A stretch of DNA of 10,723 nt from Candidatus Cloacimonadota bacterium (GCA_014382685.1 JACNJG010000052.1:1-10723); one strand, 5' to 3'; counted from the first letter of the stretch, positions 1-7,780 are shown. Made by a program: numbers and translations. Notes: generated from the sequence alone by a model not told the origin.

Positions 1-1415
1 AGCCACACAATAATCGGAAACAATATCATTGGAATTCCCATGCCAAGTGTTGCGATAAATGGAATTTTGGAGGGAGGAAGTATGAAAAAAAGTATCATTG
101 TGATCGAGATACCAACTACTGCACTGATAATAGCTGCATATTTATTTGCCCTTTTCCAAAAAAGTCCATAAATAAAAGGAGCAAGAAATGTTGCCGCGAT
201 AGCTCCCCATGAGATCAGAAGCAATGTCAGTATAATCGCAGGTCTTAGAACAGCAAAAATGACTGAAATTATAATAAAAATTCCACAGAATATCCTCATC
301 AGTAAATTTAACTTGCCATCAGAAACGGGCTTTTTTGAATAGCCATGATACAGATCTTTTACAATTGCCGAAGCTGAAACAAATATGAGCGACGCAAGAG
401 TGGACATCGATGCAGTAAGGACAAGCAGCAATATCACAAATGACACACCGGAAGGAATAACATCTCTAATAAAAATTGGAATTAACTTATCAACCATTGG
501 GCGCCCGTTCGTGAAAATCTCCGGGTATTTCTGAGCGTTGATAAAGACTCTGGTAAGAGAGCCTGTAAAATAGGCAGCTCCGGTAATAATTGTCGCAAAT
601 ATCAAAGATATGATCATACCAATACGGATAGATCTATCATCTTTCACTGAATAAAATTTTTGGACAAGTTGCGGCATTGCGAAAGGAGCGACACTCGTTA
701 TAACAACGATATATAGAAGTGGAAAAAATCCGGGAGGACCGAGGAAACCGGTGAGTTTGGGATCAATGCTGTTAAGTTTTGCTGTGATTGAAGTAAGCCC
801 ACCTGCCCGCGTGATTCCAAAATAAACCAGCAAAGTAACCCCCGCGATCATCACAATTCCCTGAATAAGATCTACAATTGCGATGGAGCGATATCCACCC
901 AGAATCATATAAATACTTGTTAGCACTGCCATGATAATAAGAATGAGCACAAAATTCATTTTGAAAGTAATCTCAAATAAATAGCTCAAGCCCAAGAACA
1001 CTGAAGCAGCATAGGGGATCAGGAAAATAAAGATGGCAATTGCACTAAATACCTTTAGGAAATGAGAGTTATAACGAGCGTGTAAATATTCCGGCATAGT
1101 ATAGACATTCATCTCGTGAGACGCTTTTCTGATTTTTTTCCCAACCAGCAACCAAACCAGCAGCGTTCCGACAATTGTATTTCCAAGCGCAACCCAGAGA
1201 GATGAAAAGCCAAAACCCCAACCAAGTTTGCCGGCAAATCCTATAAGTAAAACCGCACTAAAATAAGCTGTTCCATAAGTAAAGGCAGAAAGCCATGGTC
1301 CTATTGAGCGAGCTCCCAAAAAGTAATCATTAAAGGTTTTTGAGCGTTTCATGCCATACAAACCAACTCCTAAAAGGAATAACGCATAAACCGCAAAAAA
1401 GATATATTGATTCAC
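1..1415 (-). CDS. Sodium:solute symporter (SSS family), C-terminus cut by window edge
   Basis: Inner-membrane transporter that probably imports a small solute with Na+. I translated 471 residues; the frame is open at position 1, so the C-terminal end lies outside the window. It is hydrophobic throughout, with many membrane segments. Family marks are the N-terminal YFLGARSIGPW (about residues 31-41), GGYRSIAIVDLIQG (173-186), PQLVQKFYSVKD (248-259) and ASMSTLASLIFVSASAIVKDLY (335-356). In PutP/vSGLT-type transporters the last segment is the helix whose Ser/Thr residues bind Na+ at site Na2, and Ser337 and Thr339 are candidates here. The overall pattern resembles PutP/PanF-like members, but the solute (proline, pantothenate, other) cannot be read from sequence. 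The start is GTG at 1415, chosen because a strong GGAGGTG lies just upstream; the next ATG, at residue 22, would cut into the first membrane segment. It lies 80 bases downstream of the MATE gene on the same strand and may be cotranscribed. Confidence 0.93.
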   Translation of the reverse strand, partial: MNQYIFFAVYALFLLGVGLYGMKRSKTFNDYFLGARSIGPWLSAFTYGTAYFSAVLLIGFAGKLGWGFGFSSLWVALGNTIVGTLLVWLLVGKKIRKASHEMNVYTMPEYLHARYNSHFLKVFSAIAIFIFLIPYAASVFLGLSYLFEITFKMNFVLILIIMAVLTSIYMILGGYRSIAIVDLIQGIVMIAGVTLLVYFGITRAGGLTSITAKLNSIDPKLTGFLGPPGFFPLLYIVVITSVAPFAMPQLVQKFYSVKDDRSIRIGMIISLIFATIITGAAYFTGSLTRVFINAQKYPEIFTNGRPMVDKLIPIFIRDVIPSGVSFVILLLVLTASMSTLASLIFVSASAIVKDLYHGYSKKPVSDGKLNLLMRIFCGIFIIISVIFAVLRPAIILTLLLISWGAIAATFLAPFIYGLFWKRANKYAAIISAVVGISITMILFFILPPSKIPFIATLGMGIPMILFPIIVW

Positions 1416-1420
1416 TCGGG

Positions 1421-1427
1421 CACCTCC
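1421..1427 (-). promoter_or_regulatory. Strong Shine-Dalgarno that decides a GTG start
   Basis: On the minus strand this reads GGAGGTG. Counting from GGAGG there are seven bases to the GTG at 1413-1415. This is the strongest ribosome-binding site among the minus-strand genes here and supports GTG as the symporter start. Confidence 0.75.
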
Positions 1428-1495
1428 AAGAATATTTATTGCAATTTTTTAAAAGCTTAAATAGTTTTGTAAATAAAAGTAAAATTCAGTTGAAT

Positions 1496-2932
1496 TTAAG
1501 TATTTATACGCGGCTTTTTCCAGTCACCTTTTTTATAGATAAAGTATGCAACGATGCCGCAAATACTATTACTCACGACCATCGACCACCAGAGTGATTC
1601 GTAAGGATATGTTGAAAGGGGCAGTGACAAACGGTACAGAAGCGGGTAGAGAAAACTATCCTTGAGGAAAGCAATATGCAAAACAGTGCCCGAAAGAATA
1701 TATACAAGAGGAATTCTGATCAGCCAAAGGCGAATTATATTGAGCAGCATGACCGGTTTTGTATGCCCGGAGCCATTGAACGCACCAATGAAAACAAAGA
1801 GTGTTCCGAATAGACACGCAGCAATAGGCGTCACTTTAAACATTCTACGACCAACATCAATGACCTGAAGATCATTTATAAAGAACTTTGTGATAGACCC
1901 GCCAAAGAAATAAACCAGCATACATCCCGTGAACATGATAGCAAAGACCAGAATAAACGCAACATTTACGCTTTTCTCTGCCCTCCGGATTTTCCGTGCC
2001 CCAATATTCTGCCCGATAATAGATGAAAGTCCGTTGCTGATTCCCATTGCAGGCATCATAAAGAAACCGATGATGCGGTTGTTTATTGCGTAGGCAGCCA
2101 TCACAATTGTGCCGAACGAGTTTACAAATCCCTGCAAAATAATGAAGCCAAAGCCTGTCATGGACTGTGCGAGAGAGGCGGGAATGCTAATGCGTAATAT
2201 CCTCTTCAGCATCTCTTTCGCAGGTTTGATCTCCGACAATTTCGGTATAATGTAGGGTGTTTTCTTAAACAGGAAAACAACTGCAATAACAGCAGCGAGA
2301 GCTCGCGAGATGAACGTTGCCCATGCAGCTCCGATCGTTTCCATTCTCGGAAAGAAACCAATCCCGAATATCATAAAGGGGTCGAGTACGACATTCAGTC
2401 CAACAGCAATGAGTTGTATTTTCATTGGTGAAATAGTATCTCCCAAACCATGCGAAAAACTCTGATAAGAAAGTGAAACAAACATAAATATCATGCCAAT
2501 TAGGATGATGGTAATATATTGTTTTGCCAGGTGAAAGATCACATCAGGAGTTTGAAGAATGTTTAAAATATCATTGATGAAGAGCAGTCCAACAACAAGA
2601 AAAATGATAGAAAACAGAACCATTATTAGAAAGAATTGTCCCACGACTTCCTTCATTTTATCCATCTGATTGGCGCCTTTATACTGAGCAATAAGAGAAG
2701 TGCCGGCAATGACAAAACCAAAACCGAAGGATGATAAAAAGAAAATTAGTGGAAAAGCAAGACCGACAACCGAGACTGCATGACGCGCATGCTCACCCAA
2801 TTTCCCAAGCCAGAATGCATCAGTGAGATTGTAGAACATTTGCAAAAAGTTGGAAAACATGATTGGAAGCGAGAGCTTTACAAGATTCTTGAAGAGATTC
2901 CCCTGCGTCAGATCCATTCCAGCTACTGCCAT
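1496..2932 (-). CDS. MATE family multidrug/cation antiporter
   Basis: Inner-membrane exporter of the multi-antimicrobial extrusion family, which couples efflux of cationic compounds to Na+ or H+ entry. Its 478 residues fit the usual length and about 12 membrane segments. The two-fold pseudo-repeat is visible: LSLPIMFSNFLQMFYNLTDAFWLG (about residues 20-43) opens the first half and ISIPASLAQSMTGFGFIILQGFV (249-270) opens the second. Further family marks are QYKGANQMDKM (83-93), the equivalent GQNIGARKIRRAEKS (307-321) and GSGHTKPVMLLNIIRLWLIRIPLVY (387-411). Residues about 413-446, between late membrane segments, look longer than usual. The first ATG is used; a GGAG lies about 13 bases upstream, a weak arrangement. 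The gene lies 83 bases downstream of the GT9 gene. The cargo is unknown, and a role in exporting a lipid-linked glycan (MOP-superfamily flippases are distant relatives) is less likely than drug or metabolite efflux. Confidence 0.93.
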   Translation of the reverse strand: MAVAGMDLTQGNLFKNLVKLSLPIMFSNFLQMFYNLTDAFWLGKLGEHARHAVSVVGLAFPLIFFLSSFGFGFVIAGTSLIAQYKGANQMDKMKEVVGQFFLIMVLFSIIFLVVGLLFINDILNILQTPDVIFHLAKQYITIILIGMIFMFVSLSYQSFSHGLGDTISPMKIQLIAVGLNVVLDPFMIFGIGFFPRMETIGAAWATFISRALAAVIAVVFLFKKTPYIIPKLSEIKPAKEMLKRILRISIPASLAQSMTGFGFIILQGFVNSFGTIVMAAYAINNRIIGFFMMPAMGISNGLSSIIGQNIGARKIRRAEKSVNVAFILVFAIMFTGCMLVYFFGGSITKFFINDLQVIDVGRRMFKVTPIAACLFGTLFVFIGAFNGSGHTKPVMLLNIIRLWLIRIPLVYILSGTVLHIAFLKDSFLYPLLYRLSLPLSTYPYESLWWSMVVSNSICGIVAYFIYKKGDWKKPRINT

Positions 2933-3015
2933 GATTTCTAAGTTACTCCAGCCCTGCTAAAACGCTGTGTTCATGAAAAAAAATGAATGAATTATCATTA
3001 AAAAAATAGTGCAAT

Positions 3016-4221
3016 TTATAAGTTTTTCACTACGAGGTCATAAACCTGATCAACTGCAATTGCTTTCACGCACTGGTTATCTTTACAGGTTGTTTTTCTG
3101 TGATTGAAGGCGCTCACGCATGGGCTGCAACTGAAATCTGCATATAGAGCATGACTGTTTTCTCCGAGGGGTCCATACAATTTCGGAGTTTCGGGTCCAA
3201 AAAATACAATGTTCGTAATGGGAGTTAAGCTTGCAAAATGAGCAGGTCCGGAATCATTGGTAACGAGTACATCCGAGATATTGAACAGGTCTATTATTTC
3301 AGACAGAGTTGTTTTGTTTGTCAGGTCAATTATCCGGTCGGGAGCTTCTTTTTGTATGATTTTTGCATCTTTACACGCTTCATTTACTCCCATGATGACT
3401 ATAAATGTATTCTCCAATTGTGATAATCTTTTTGCCAGCTCCGAATATTTTTCAAGAGACCAGGCGCGTATGGGAAGTATTCCTGCATTAGGATTAAATA
3501 TGACGAGTTTGGAATCTTCAGTTAGTTCTGAATTTTCATTTTGGAGTTTTAAGAAAATATTTTTCTTCGCAACATCAGATGATTTAATGTGTGGCACATA
3601 TGGAATATCTTCAACATGCTTTTTGAGTTTTGGATACTCTTCAAAAGGAGCAATAAGCGAATAAACGAGGTTATAAAAATTATATGAAATATGCTGATGC
3701 GGATTGTAAGTTACCCGATGGGTGAGAAAATTCCCCCGATAAAGACCTTCCATGTGGAATTTATAATATCCAACCCGATTATGTGCTCCGGAAAGATAAG
3801 AGATTATACTGGTCGCTCTGGAAAAAAGCTCCATATCAATATAAGTGTCAATGGGTATTTTGTGGAATTTCTTTAAAACTGAAAGAGTGGAGAAAACAAA
3901 ATGTGAGAAATTCGAGCAATCGATAGTAAGTACATTTTCTTTTGGGATAGCTTCCGTGATATAGACACTTTCTTTATTCTCTTCAAAAATGAGGAAGTAG
4001 ATATTGGAATCAGGAAAGAGCTCTTCCGTTTTTTGAAGAACAGAATATGCGAGTATCGCAGATCCCATCTCGGAAAGCTCAACAAATAAGATATTCTTTG
4101 GCTGTACCGGCTTCTGCAGTGAAGGTTTGAAAAGTGTGCGTATCTTATAAAGCACTGTGAAAAATGCACACATTGGAATTCCAAGCCATTTATCAATCTT
4201 TCGAATATGATCAACGTCCAT
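3016..4221 (-). CDS. Glycosyltransferase family 9 (heptosyltransferase-like)
   Basis: GT9 enzymes transfer a sugar, classically ADP-heptose, to the lipopolysaccharide core at the cytoplasmic face of the inner membrane. The protein has 401 residues. The first 30 contain a hydrophobic patch (KWLGIPMCAFFTVLYKI, 11-27) that probably anchors it peripherally. The Rossmann-like N-terminal domain starts at NILFVELSEMGSAILAYSVL (43-62). The nucleotide-sugar domain shows NPNAGILPIRAWSLEKYSELAKRL (243-266), the family signature TNDSGPAHFASL (321-332) and FGPETPKLYGPLG (341-353). Four cysteines near the C-terminus (365, 368, 379, 384), in a CSPC...C....C arrangement, match a pattern common in one GT9 subgroup and might bind metal; that is inference. 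Start ATG at 4221 has AAGGAT seven bases upstream. It is the first gene of the leftward set. Whether the sugar is heptose is not determined, because no lipopolysaccharide-core operon surrounds it. Confidence 0.9.
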   Translation of the reverse strand: MDVDHIRKIDKWLGIPMCAFFTVLYKIRTLFKPSLQKPVQPKNILFVELSEMGSAILAYSVLQKTEELFPDSNIYFLIFEENKESVYITEAIPKENVLTIDCSNFSHFVFSTLSVLKKFHKIPIDTYIDMELFSRATSIISYLSGAHNRVGYYKFHMEGLYRGNFLTHRVTYNPHQHISYNFYNLVYSLIAPFEEYPKLKKHVEDIPYVPHIKSSDVAKKNIFLKLQNENSELTEDSKLVIFNPNAGILPIRAWSLEKYSELAKRLSQLENTFIVIMGVNEACKDAKIIQKEAPDRIIDLTNKTTLSEIIDLFNISDVLVTNDSGPAHFASLTPITNIVFFGPETPKLYGPLGENSHALYADFSCSPCVSAFNHRKTTCKDNQCVKAIAVDQVYDLVVKNL

Positions 4222-4343
4222 TGTTTCGATCCTTTTCAGTTGCTTCGCCCACTTTCTGAACCTATGTGTATTTGGTCAAATTTATTTACAAAGATATTGC
4301 TCGCATATTTTTTATCAAACTTAGAGAGTTCAATTAATTTATT
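4222..4343. promoter_or_regulatory. Divergent intergenic region, probable promoters both ways
   Basis: These 122 AT-rich bases separate the leftward GT9 gene from the rightward HAD gene, so both transcripts probably start here. On the minus strand, TTGATA (4313-4318) and TATCTT (4291-4296) are 16 bases apart and could be a sigma-70-type promoter. On the plus strand, TTGGTC (4272-4277) and TATTGC (4295-4300) are 17 apart but are poor matches. These are by-eye matches in AT-rich DNA and are weak evidence. I saw no clear operator palindrome or riboswitch. Confidence 0.35.
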
Positions 4344-5171
4344 ATGAAAAAATGTAAAATTGTCTTTACCGACCTTGACGGCACTTTGCTGAGCCACGAT
4401 CAAACAATCAGCGATGACGATCTTGCTGTTCTGAATGAACTGGGAAAAAAGAACATTATCCGGGTTCTTGCAACAGGCAGATCGCTCTTTTCGTTGAGCA
4501 GGATATTTGAAGACGATTTCTCGCATTTTGATTATATAATTTTTTCCTGCGGAGTGGGCATCATGAACTGGAACACAAAAGAAATTCTCTGTTCGCATTT
4601 TCTTTCAAAGTATGAGATCACGCGTGCAAGGGAAGCTCTTGAGCTTCACAATATTGATTATATGATACACAAGCCAGTGCCGGATAATCATAAGTTCCAC
4701 TATCAGAAATTCAGTGCAGAGAATCATGATTTTGATCGTAGATTTTCATATTATAAAAATTGCGGATCGCCCATTCCTTCAGAAGGGATAAATTTAGAAA
4801 AGGCATCACAGGTAATTGCAGTTATTCCGGAGGATGTTGAGAAATATGAGATCATAAGAAAGTTGTTGCCCGACCTGAAGGTTATAAGAACCACATCTCC
4901 CATTGACCATAAATCTCTCTGGATTGAGATATTCCCGAAAAATGTCTCAAAGGGACATGCTGCCGAATGGTTATGTGATCATCTCGACATCTCAAGAGAA
5001 GAAACTTTTGGCATTGGAAATGACTATAATGACATCGATCTGCTGGACTGGACTGCACATAGTTATGTTGTGGAGAATGCCCCTGATGAGCTTAAAAATA
5101 GATTTAAAAACACTGCATCAAATCAGTGCAGTGGTTTTTCAAAAGTAATTAAGGAGATATTTTTGACATGA
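4344..5171 (+). CDS. HAD-superfamily phosphatase, Cof-type (IIB)
   Basis: Soluble cytoplasmic phosphatase, probably acting on sugar phosphates or similar small phosphorylated metabolites. All four HAD motifs are present in 275 residues: motif I FTDLDGTLL (8-16), with nucleophile Asp10 and acid/base Asp12; motif II in LATGRS (42-47), with Thr44; motif III Lys203 in VSKGHAAEWL (201-210), preceded by the IEIFPKNVSKG pattern typical of Cof proteins; and motif IV GIGNDYNDIDLL (223-234), with Asp227 and Asp230. The large insertion between motifs II and III (about 85-195) is the C2 cap of subclass IIB and determines substrate choice, so the substrate cannot be named. Start ATG at 4344 lacks a good Shine-Dalgarno, the nearest purine run being about 18 bases away. 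The stop TGA (5169-5171) overlaps the ATG of an 18-codon frame leading to the next gene, so the two main genes are probably cotranscribed. I see no metabolic link between them. Confidence 0.92.
   Translation: MKKCKIVFTDLDGTLLSHDQTISDDDLAVLNELGKKNIIRVLATGRSLFSLSRIFEDDFSHFDYIIFSCGVGIMNWNTKEILCSHFLSKYEITRAREALELHNIDYMIHKPVPDNHKFHYQKFSAENHDFDRRFSYYKNCGSPIPSEGINLEKASQVIAVIPEDVEKYEIIRKLLPDLKVIRTTSPIDHKSLWIEIFPKNVSKGHAAEWLCDHLDISREETFGIGNDYNDIDLLDWTAHSYVVENAPDELKNRFKNTASNQCSGFSKVIKEIFLT
5151..5156 (+). promoter_or_regulatory. Strong AAGGAG Shine-Dalgarno inside the HAD gene end
   Basis: AAGGAG lies 11 bases before the ATG at 5168 and would serve the 18-codon frame there rather than the 821-residue gene at 5221, which has its own AAGGA at 5211-5215. 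It also encodes Lys-Glu in the HAD protein, so chance is possible. Confidence 0.35.
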
Positions 5172-5224
5172 AAACTACCAATTTCATAGTCGCTAACGGC
5201 AACATCTCAAAAGGATCATTATGA
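5168..5224 (+). CDS. Possible 18-residue leader peptide bridging two genes
   Basis: A short frame encoding MKTTNFIVANGNISKGSL fills the gap between the HAD gene and the 821-residue gene. Its ATG overlaps the HAD stop (ATGA, 5168-5171), and its TGA overlaps the ATG of the next gene (ATGA, 5221-5224). An AAGGAG lies 11 bases upstream. Such nested overlaps suggest re-initiating ribosomes and translational coupling of the exported protein to the HAD gene. The peptide shows no recognisable family and may have no function beyond being read through. Chance is a serious alternative because the frame is so short. Confidence 0.25.
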   Translation: MKTTNFIVANGNISKGSL

Positions 5225-7686
5225 AAAAAATATTCATCTTACTTATATTTATGAGTATAAATTTTTCTCTTAATGCAGAAGTTTTAAAAGATGCCGAGAT
5301 CGAGCTTATAGAAACGCTTCTCGAGCAAAACGATATGTCACTTCAGTCTCTTAATTTTCTGAAAGACTGGGCGAAAGATACGAAATTCAAACTTCCTGTC
5401 GTGGTTGATATTCTTAATAATCCACTCCAGTTTCCAAAATTTGTAGATCAAACCGAGGAACTTTGCGAAAAGCATGATCCGTCTGAAATGATCTGCGAGT
5501 ATGCAGATATCCTGTTTCAGGCAAAATGGATAGATTCTTTTGATGAAACCGTTTTTGAAGAATATTTCACTAAAAACGTAAAGACTCCGAGGGATATTTT
5601 CGGATATGTCGAATATGTGTGGGAATTTGTAGATCATTTTTATCAGAAAGCATGGCAGAAATTATCTCAGGAAGATAAAGAGATGCTGCATTATTTTTCA
5701 TATTCTCTCTGGGAGGAATCGGAAGATTCACTTCGATACGATGAGTTTTATCAAAATCAGCAGATAACCGAGTATGACAGTCTGAGCATTGAAAAGGATG
5801 TAATTCCAATCCTTGAAAAAATAGATTTTCCTTCCCTGATGTATGCTGCGAATATTTCACAAAATGGCTTTGATATACTTCAACAGAATTTGGCACTCAT
5901 TAGTTTTCAGAATGATAAAAAATTAATACACGATTCCCCTTTTGGTTTGATGTGCATTGGCAGTCCCAGTGCGGACAGATATGATAAACATTTTTCATTT
6001 ATTCTCGATCCAGCCGGTAATGATATGTACGCAGCCCCGATAAAAACCGATTGGGAGCAGACTTTTTACTGGATTGTCGATATGCAGGGAAATGACACCT
6101 ATCGGAATGATATGATCGGAAATCTGTTCCACGTTTTTGCAGGCATAGGAATTTCCTGTGATATGATGGGTGATGATGTTTATTCTGGAGATGACTACAC
6201 ACTTAGTTCATTTCTCGGATATCTTCTTGCTCATGATATGGATGGAAATGATATTTATGATGGTGGCTTGAACAGCATCGCAGCAGCAACTTTCGGTTTG
6301 AATCTGCTTATCGATGAAAAGGGCTGCGATCACTATTCCACAACAGAACTTGGAGAAGGATTCGCAGGTCCGCTTGCAGCAGGATTTCTTATCGATACCG
6401 ATGGAAGTGACATGTATTATGCAGGCGGGAAGTATCTGCACGTTCCCCTTGCTCCATTTGATCATCGAGCACTATCACAGGGCTTTGGCTTCGGAGTGCG
6501 TCCTTATCTTGGAGGCGGCATAGGTGTGCTTTATGACCAATCCGGGAATGATGTCTATCAGGGAGCTGTGTATAGCCAGGCAGTGGCATACTGGTATGCA
6601 CTCGGGATCATCATAGATAAGGCAGGAAATGATTTTTATACTGCGGTATATTATCCGCAGGGAAGCGGCATACATCTTGCAGGCGGGTTTCTGTATGATG
6701 AGGAAGGTGAGGATCATTATTATTCGAAGCACGGACCCGGGCAGGGCGCAGCACACGATTATGCGGTTGGGTATCTGATAGACAGAAAAGGAAATGACAT
6801 TTATTCGGTAGAAGGCGGGAACGGATTGGGATTGACTAATTCCGTTGCACTATTTCTCGATGCTTCGGGAGATGACAGGTACGAAAGGAACATGTCCAGC
6901 AACTACGGTTATGCTAATACTGCAAGGAATACAGGAAGTATAGGTATTTTTCTCGATACCGGCGGAACAGATATATACCCAATTTCGTCAGACACAAGCG
7001 GGTATCATGAAAAATATAAGAACGATATGAAGTGGTCTTACGGCACTTATGGTGTGGGATGGGATACGCTGATGGTTGTCCAAGAGATAGCTGCGGTGGA
7101 AGAAAAAGCCGAGGAAGATGCTGCAACGGTGGATTCCCTTGCTTCAATAAAAGAAATTTTCTCGATCGCTTCGGAATGGGGTGTGGGAAGCAGTGCAAAA
7201 CGCGTGGCAAAAGCTGCTGAAATCCTGTTGAAACGAGATACCGAAGCTTCGGAATATATCTTCGAGAACAAGCTCGACACAAAAGGTTCACTCGAGTACA
7301 GAGCGATTTTGAATTTTGCAAAAAAATCTTCTGAATTCGGTTCATATCTTCCACAAGCTCTTGCAAATGAGGATAGCGTTGTTGTGAAAAATGCACTTGC
7401 ACTTATTGGAGAACTTCGGGACACAACGCTTATTGACACACTGTCTTCCATGTTAGATCAGAAAAAATTTGTGCCCAGTGTGCTTTCTGCTCTTGGTAAA
7501 ATGAAAACAGACAACGCAGTTCAACTCCTTGAAGGGTATATGAATTCTCCATCAGAACGGGTCAGGGTCATTGTTGCAAGGGGATTTCTGCTTACAGATA
7601 CACTGCGAAGTAACGAACTTCTCAGCCAGATGAAAGATGACACATCTTTTTTGATCAGGACGATGTATAAATTGAAGAAAAAATAA
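5221..7686 (+). CDS. Exported repeat protein: twelve D-x-x-G-x-D-x-Y repeats plus HEAT-like C-terminus
   Basis: I do not recognise a named family for this 821-residue protein. Residues 1-19 form a signal peptide (MKK, hydrophobic core, probable cleavage after LNA), so it is exported. Residues about 20-230 are acidic and helix-rich, with Trp/Tyr/Phe clusters. From 263 to 586 the motif D-x-x-G-x-D-x-Y recurs twelve times, starting at 263, 287, 314, 339, 365, 392, 439, 466, 493, 521, 547 and 579. Each is preceded by a small/hydrophobic stretch such as GGFLYD, and often by a QG/GxG turn. The regular spacing suggests a beta-solenoid with one motif per turn; the Asp/Asn pattern could bind Ca2+, which is inference. 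Residues about 637-820 are alpha-helical and HEAT-like (for example NALALIGELRDTTLIDTLSSML, SVLSALGKMKTDNAVQLLEGYM). Together these suggest a periplasmic or outer-surface binding or scaffold protein. Start ATG has AAGGA five bases upstream. No membrane anchor or sorting signal is evident, and no enzymatic motif was recognised. Confidence 0.85.
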   Translation: MKKIFILLIFMSINFSLNAEVLKDAEIELIETLLEQNDMSLQSLNFLKDWAKDTKFKLPVVVDILNNPLQFPKFVDQTEELCEKHDPSEMICEYADILFQAKWIDSFDETVFEEYFTKNVKTPRDIFGYVEYVWEFVDHFYQKAWQKLSQEDKEMLHYFSYSLWEESEDSLRYDEFYQNQQITEYDSLSIEKDVIPILEKIDFPSLMYAANISQNGFDILQQNLALISFQNDKKLIHDSPFGLMCIGSPSADRYDKHFSFILDPAGNDMYAAPIKTDWEQTFYWIVDMQGNDTYRNDMIGNLFHVFAGIGISCDMMGDDVYSGDDYTLSSFLGYLLAHDMDGNDIYDGGLNSIAAATFGLNLLIDEKGCDHYSTTELGEGFAGPLAAGFLIDTDGSDMYYAGGKYLHVPLAPFDHRALSQGFGFGVRPYLGGGIGVLYDQSGNDVYQGAVYSQAVAYWYALGIIIDKAGNDFYTAVYYPQGSGIHLAGGFLYDEEGEDHYYSKHGPGQGAAHDYAVGYLIDRKGNDIYSVEGGNGLGLTNSVALFLDASGDDRYERNMSSNYGYANTARNTGSIGIFLDTGGTDIYPISSDTSGYHEKYKNDMKWSYGTYGVGWDTLMVVQEIAAVEEKAEEDAATVDSLASIKEIFSIASEWGVGSSAKRVAKAAEILLKRDTEASEYIFENKLDTKGSLEYRAILNFAKKSSEFGSYLPQALANEDSVVVKNALALIGELRDTTLIDTLSSMLDQKKFVPSVLSALGKMKTDNAVQLLEGYMNSPSERVRVIVARGFLLTDTLRSNELLSQMKDDTSFLIRTMYKLKKK
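6007..6978 (+). repeat. Twelve in-frame repeats encoding D-x-x-G-x-D-x-Y
   Basis: This stretch encodes residues 263-586 of the exported protein. Steps between successive motifs are 24, 27, 25, 26, 27, 47, 27, 27, 28, 26 and 32 residues. The four defining positions (D, G, D, Y) are kept in all twelve copies, while the codons and linkers differ strongly. These are therefore old, diverged protein repeats held by structure and not recent DNA duplications. Confidence 0.85.
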
Positions 7687-7704
7687 ACCACAGAGAGCAC
7701 AGAG
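7687..7704 (+). repeat. Left inverted copy of the CACAGAG repeat
   Basis: accacagagagcacagag is the exact reverse complement of 8024-8041, an 18-base match. It contains two CACAGAG units 9 bases apart. It begins directly after the stop codon of the exported-protein gene. Confidence 0.85.
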
Positions 7705-7780
7705 GAAATAATTCATAACGAGTCATCCGCTCCATCTTTAAAAATTAGCAGTGTTTTTTGGGAGGGAATCAAGAGTTGCT

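Noticed and set aside
1476..1498. Terminator after the MATE gene from a short AT hairpin (aaattc/gaattt)
   Set aside because: The stem is only six AT-rich pairs overlapping the stop region, and the following T tract is interrupted. It is too weak to call.
2960..3015. Terminator between the GT9 and MATE genes
   Set aside because: The minus strand shows a five-pair AATGA/TCATT stem before a T run, which is too weak to separate from chance in AT-rich DNA. Cotranscription of the two genes remains possible.
4222..4343. Riboswitch or small RNA in the divergent spacer
   Set aside because: The spacer is short and AT-rich, and I could find no stable stem or known aptamer pattern.
6007..6978. RTX-type (hemolysin) Ca2+-binding nonapeptide repeats
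   Set aside because: RTX repeats are GGxGxDxux every 9 residues. Here the D-x-x-G-x-D-x-Y motif recurs about every 26 residues and lacks the GG start, so only a loose analogy holds.
7047..7451. Minus-strand 134-codon open frame (and the 162-codon one at 6914-7402)
   Set aside because: Both are shadows inside the exported-protein gene. Their predicted products are low-complexity or basic with no family resemblance, while the plus-strand product has clear HEAT-like structure.
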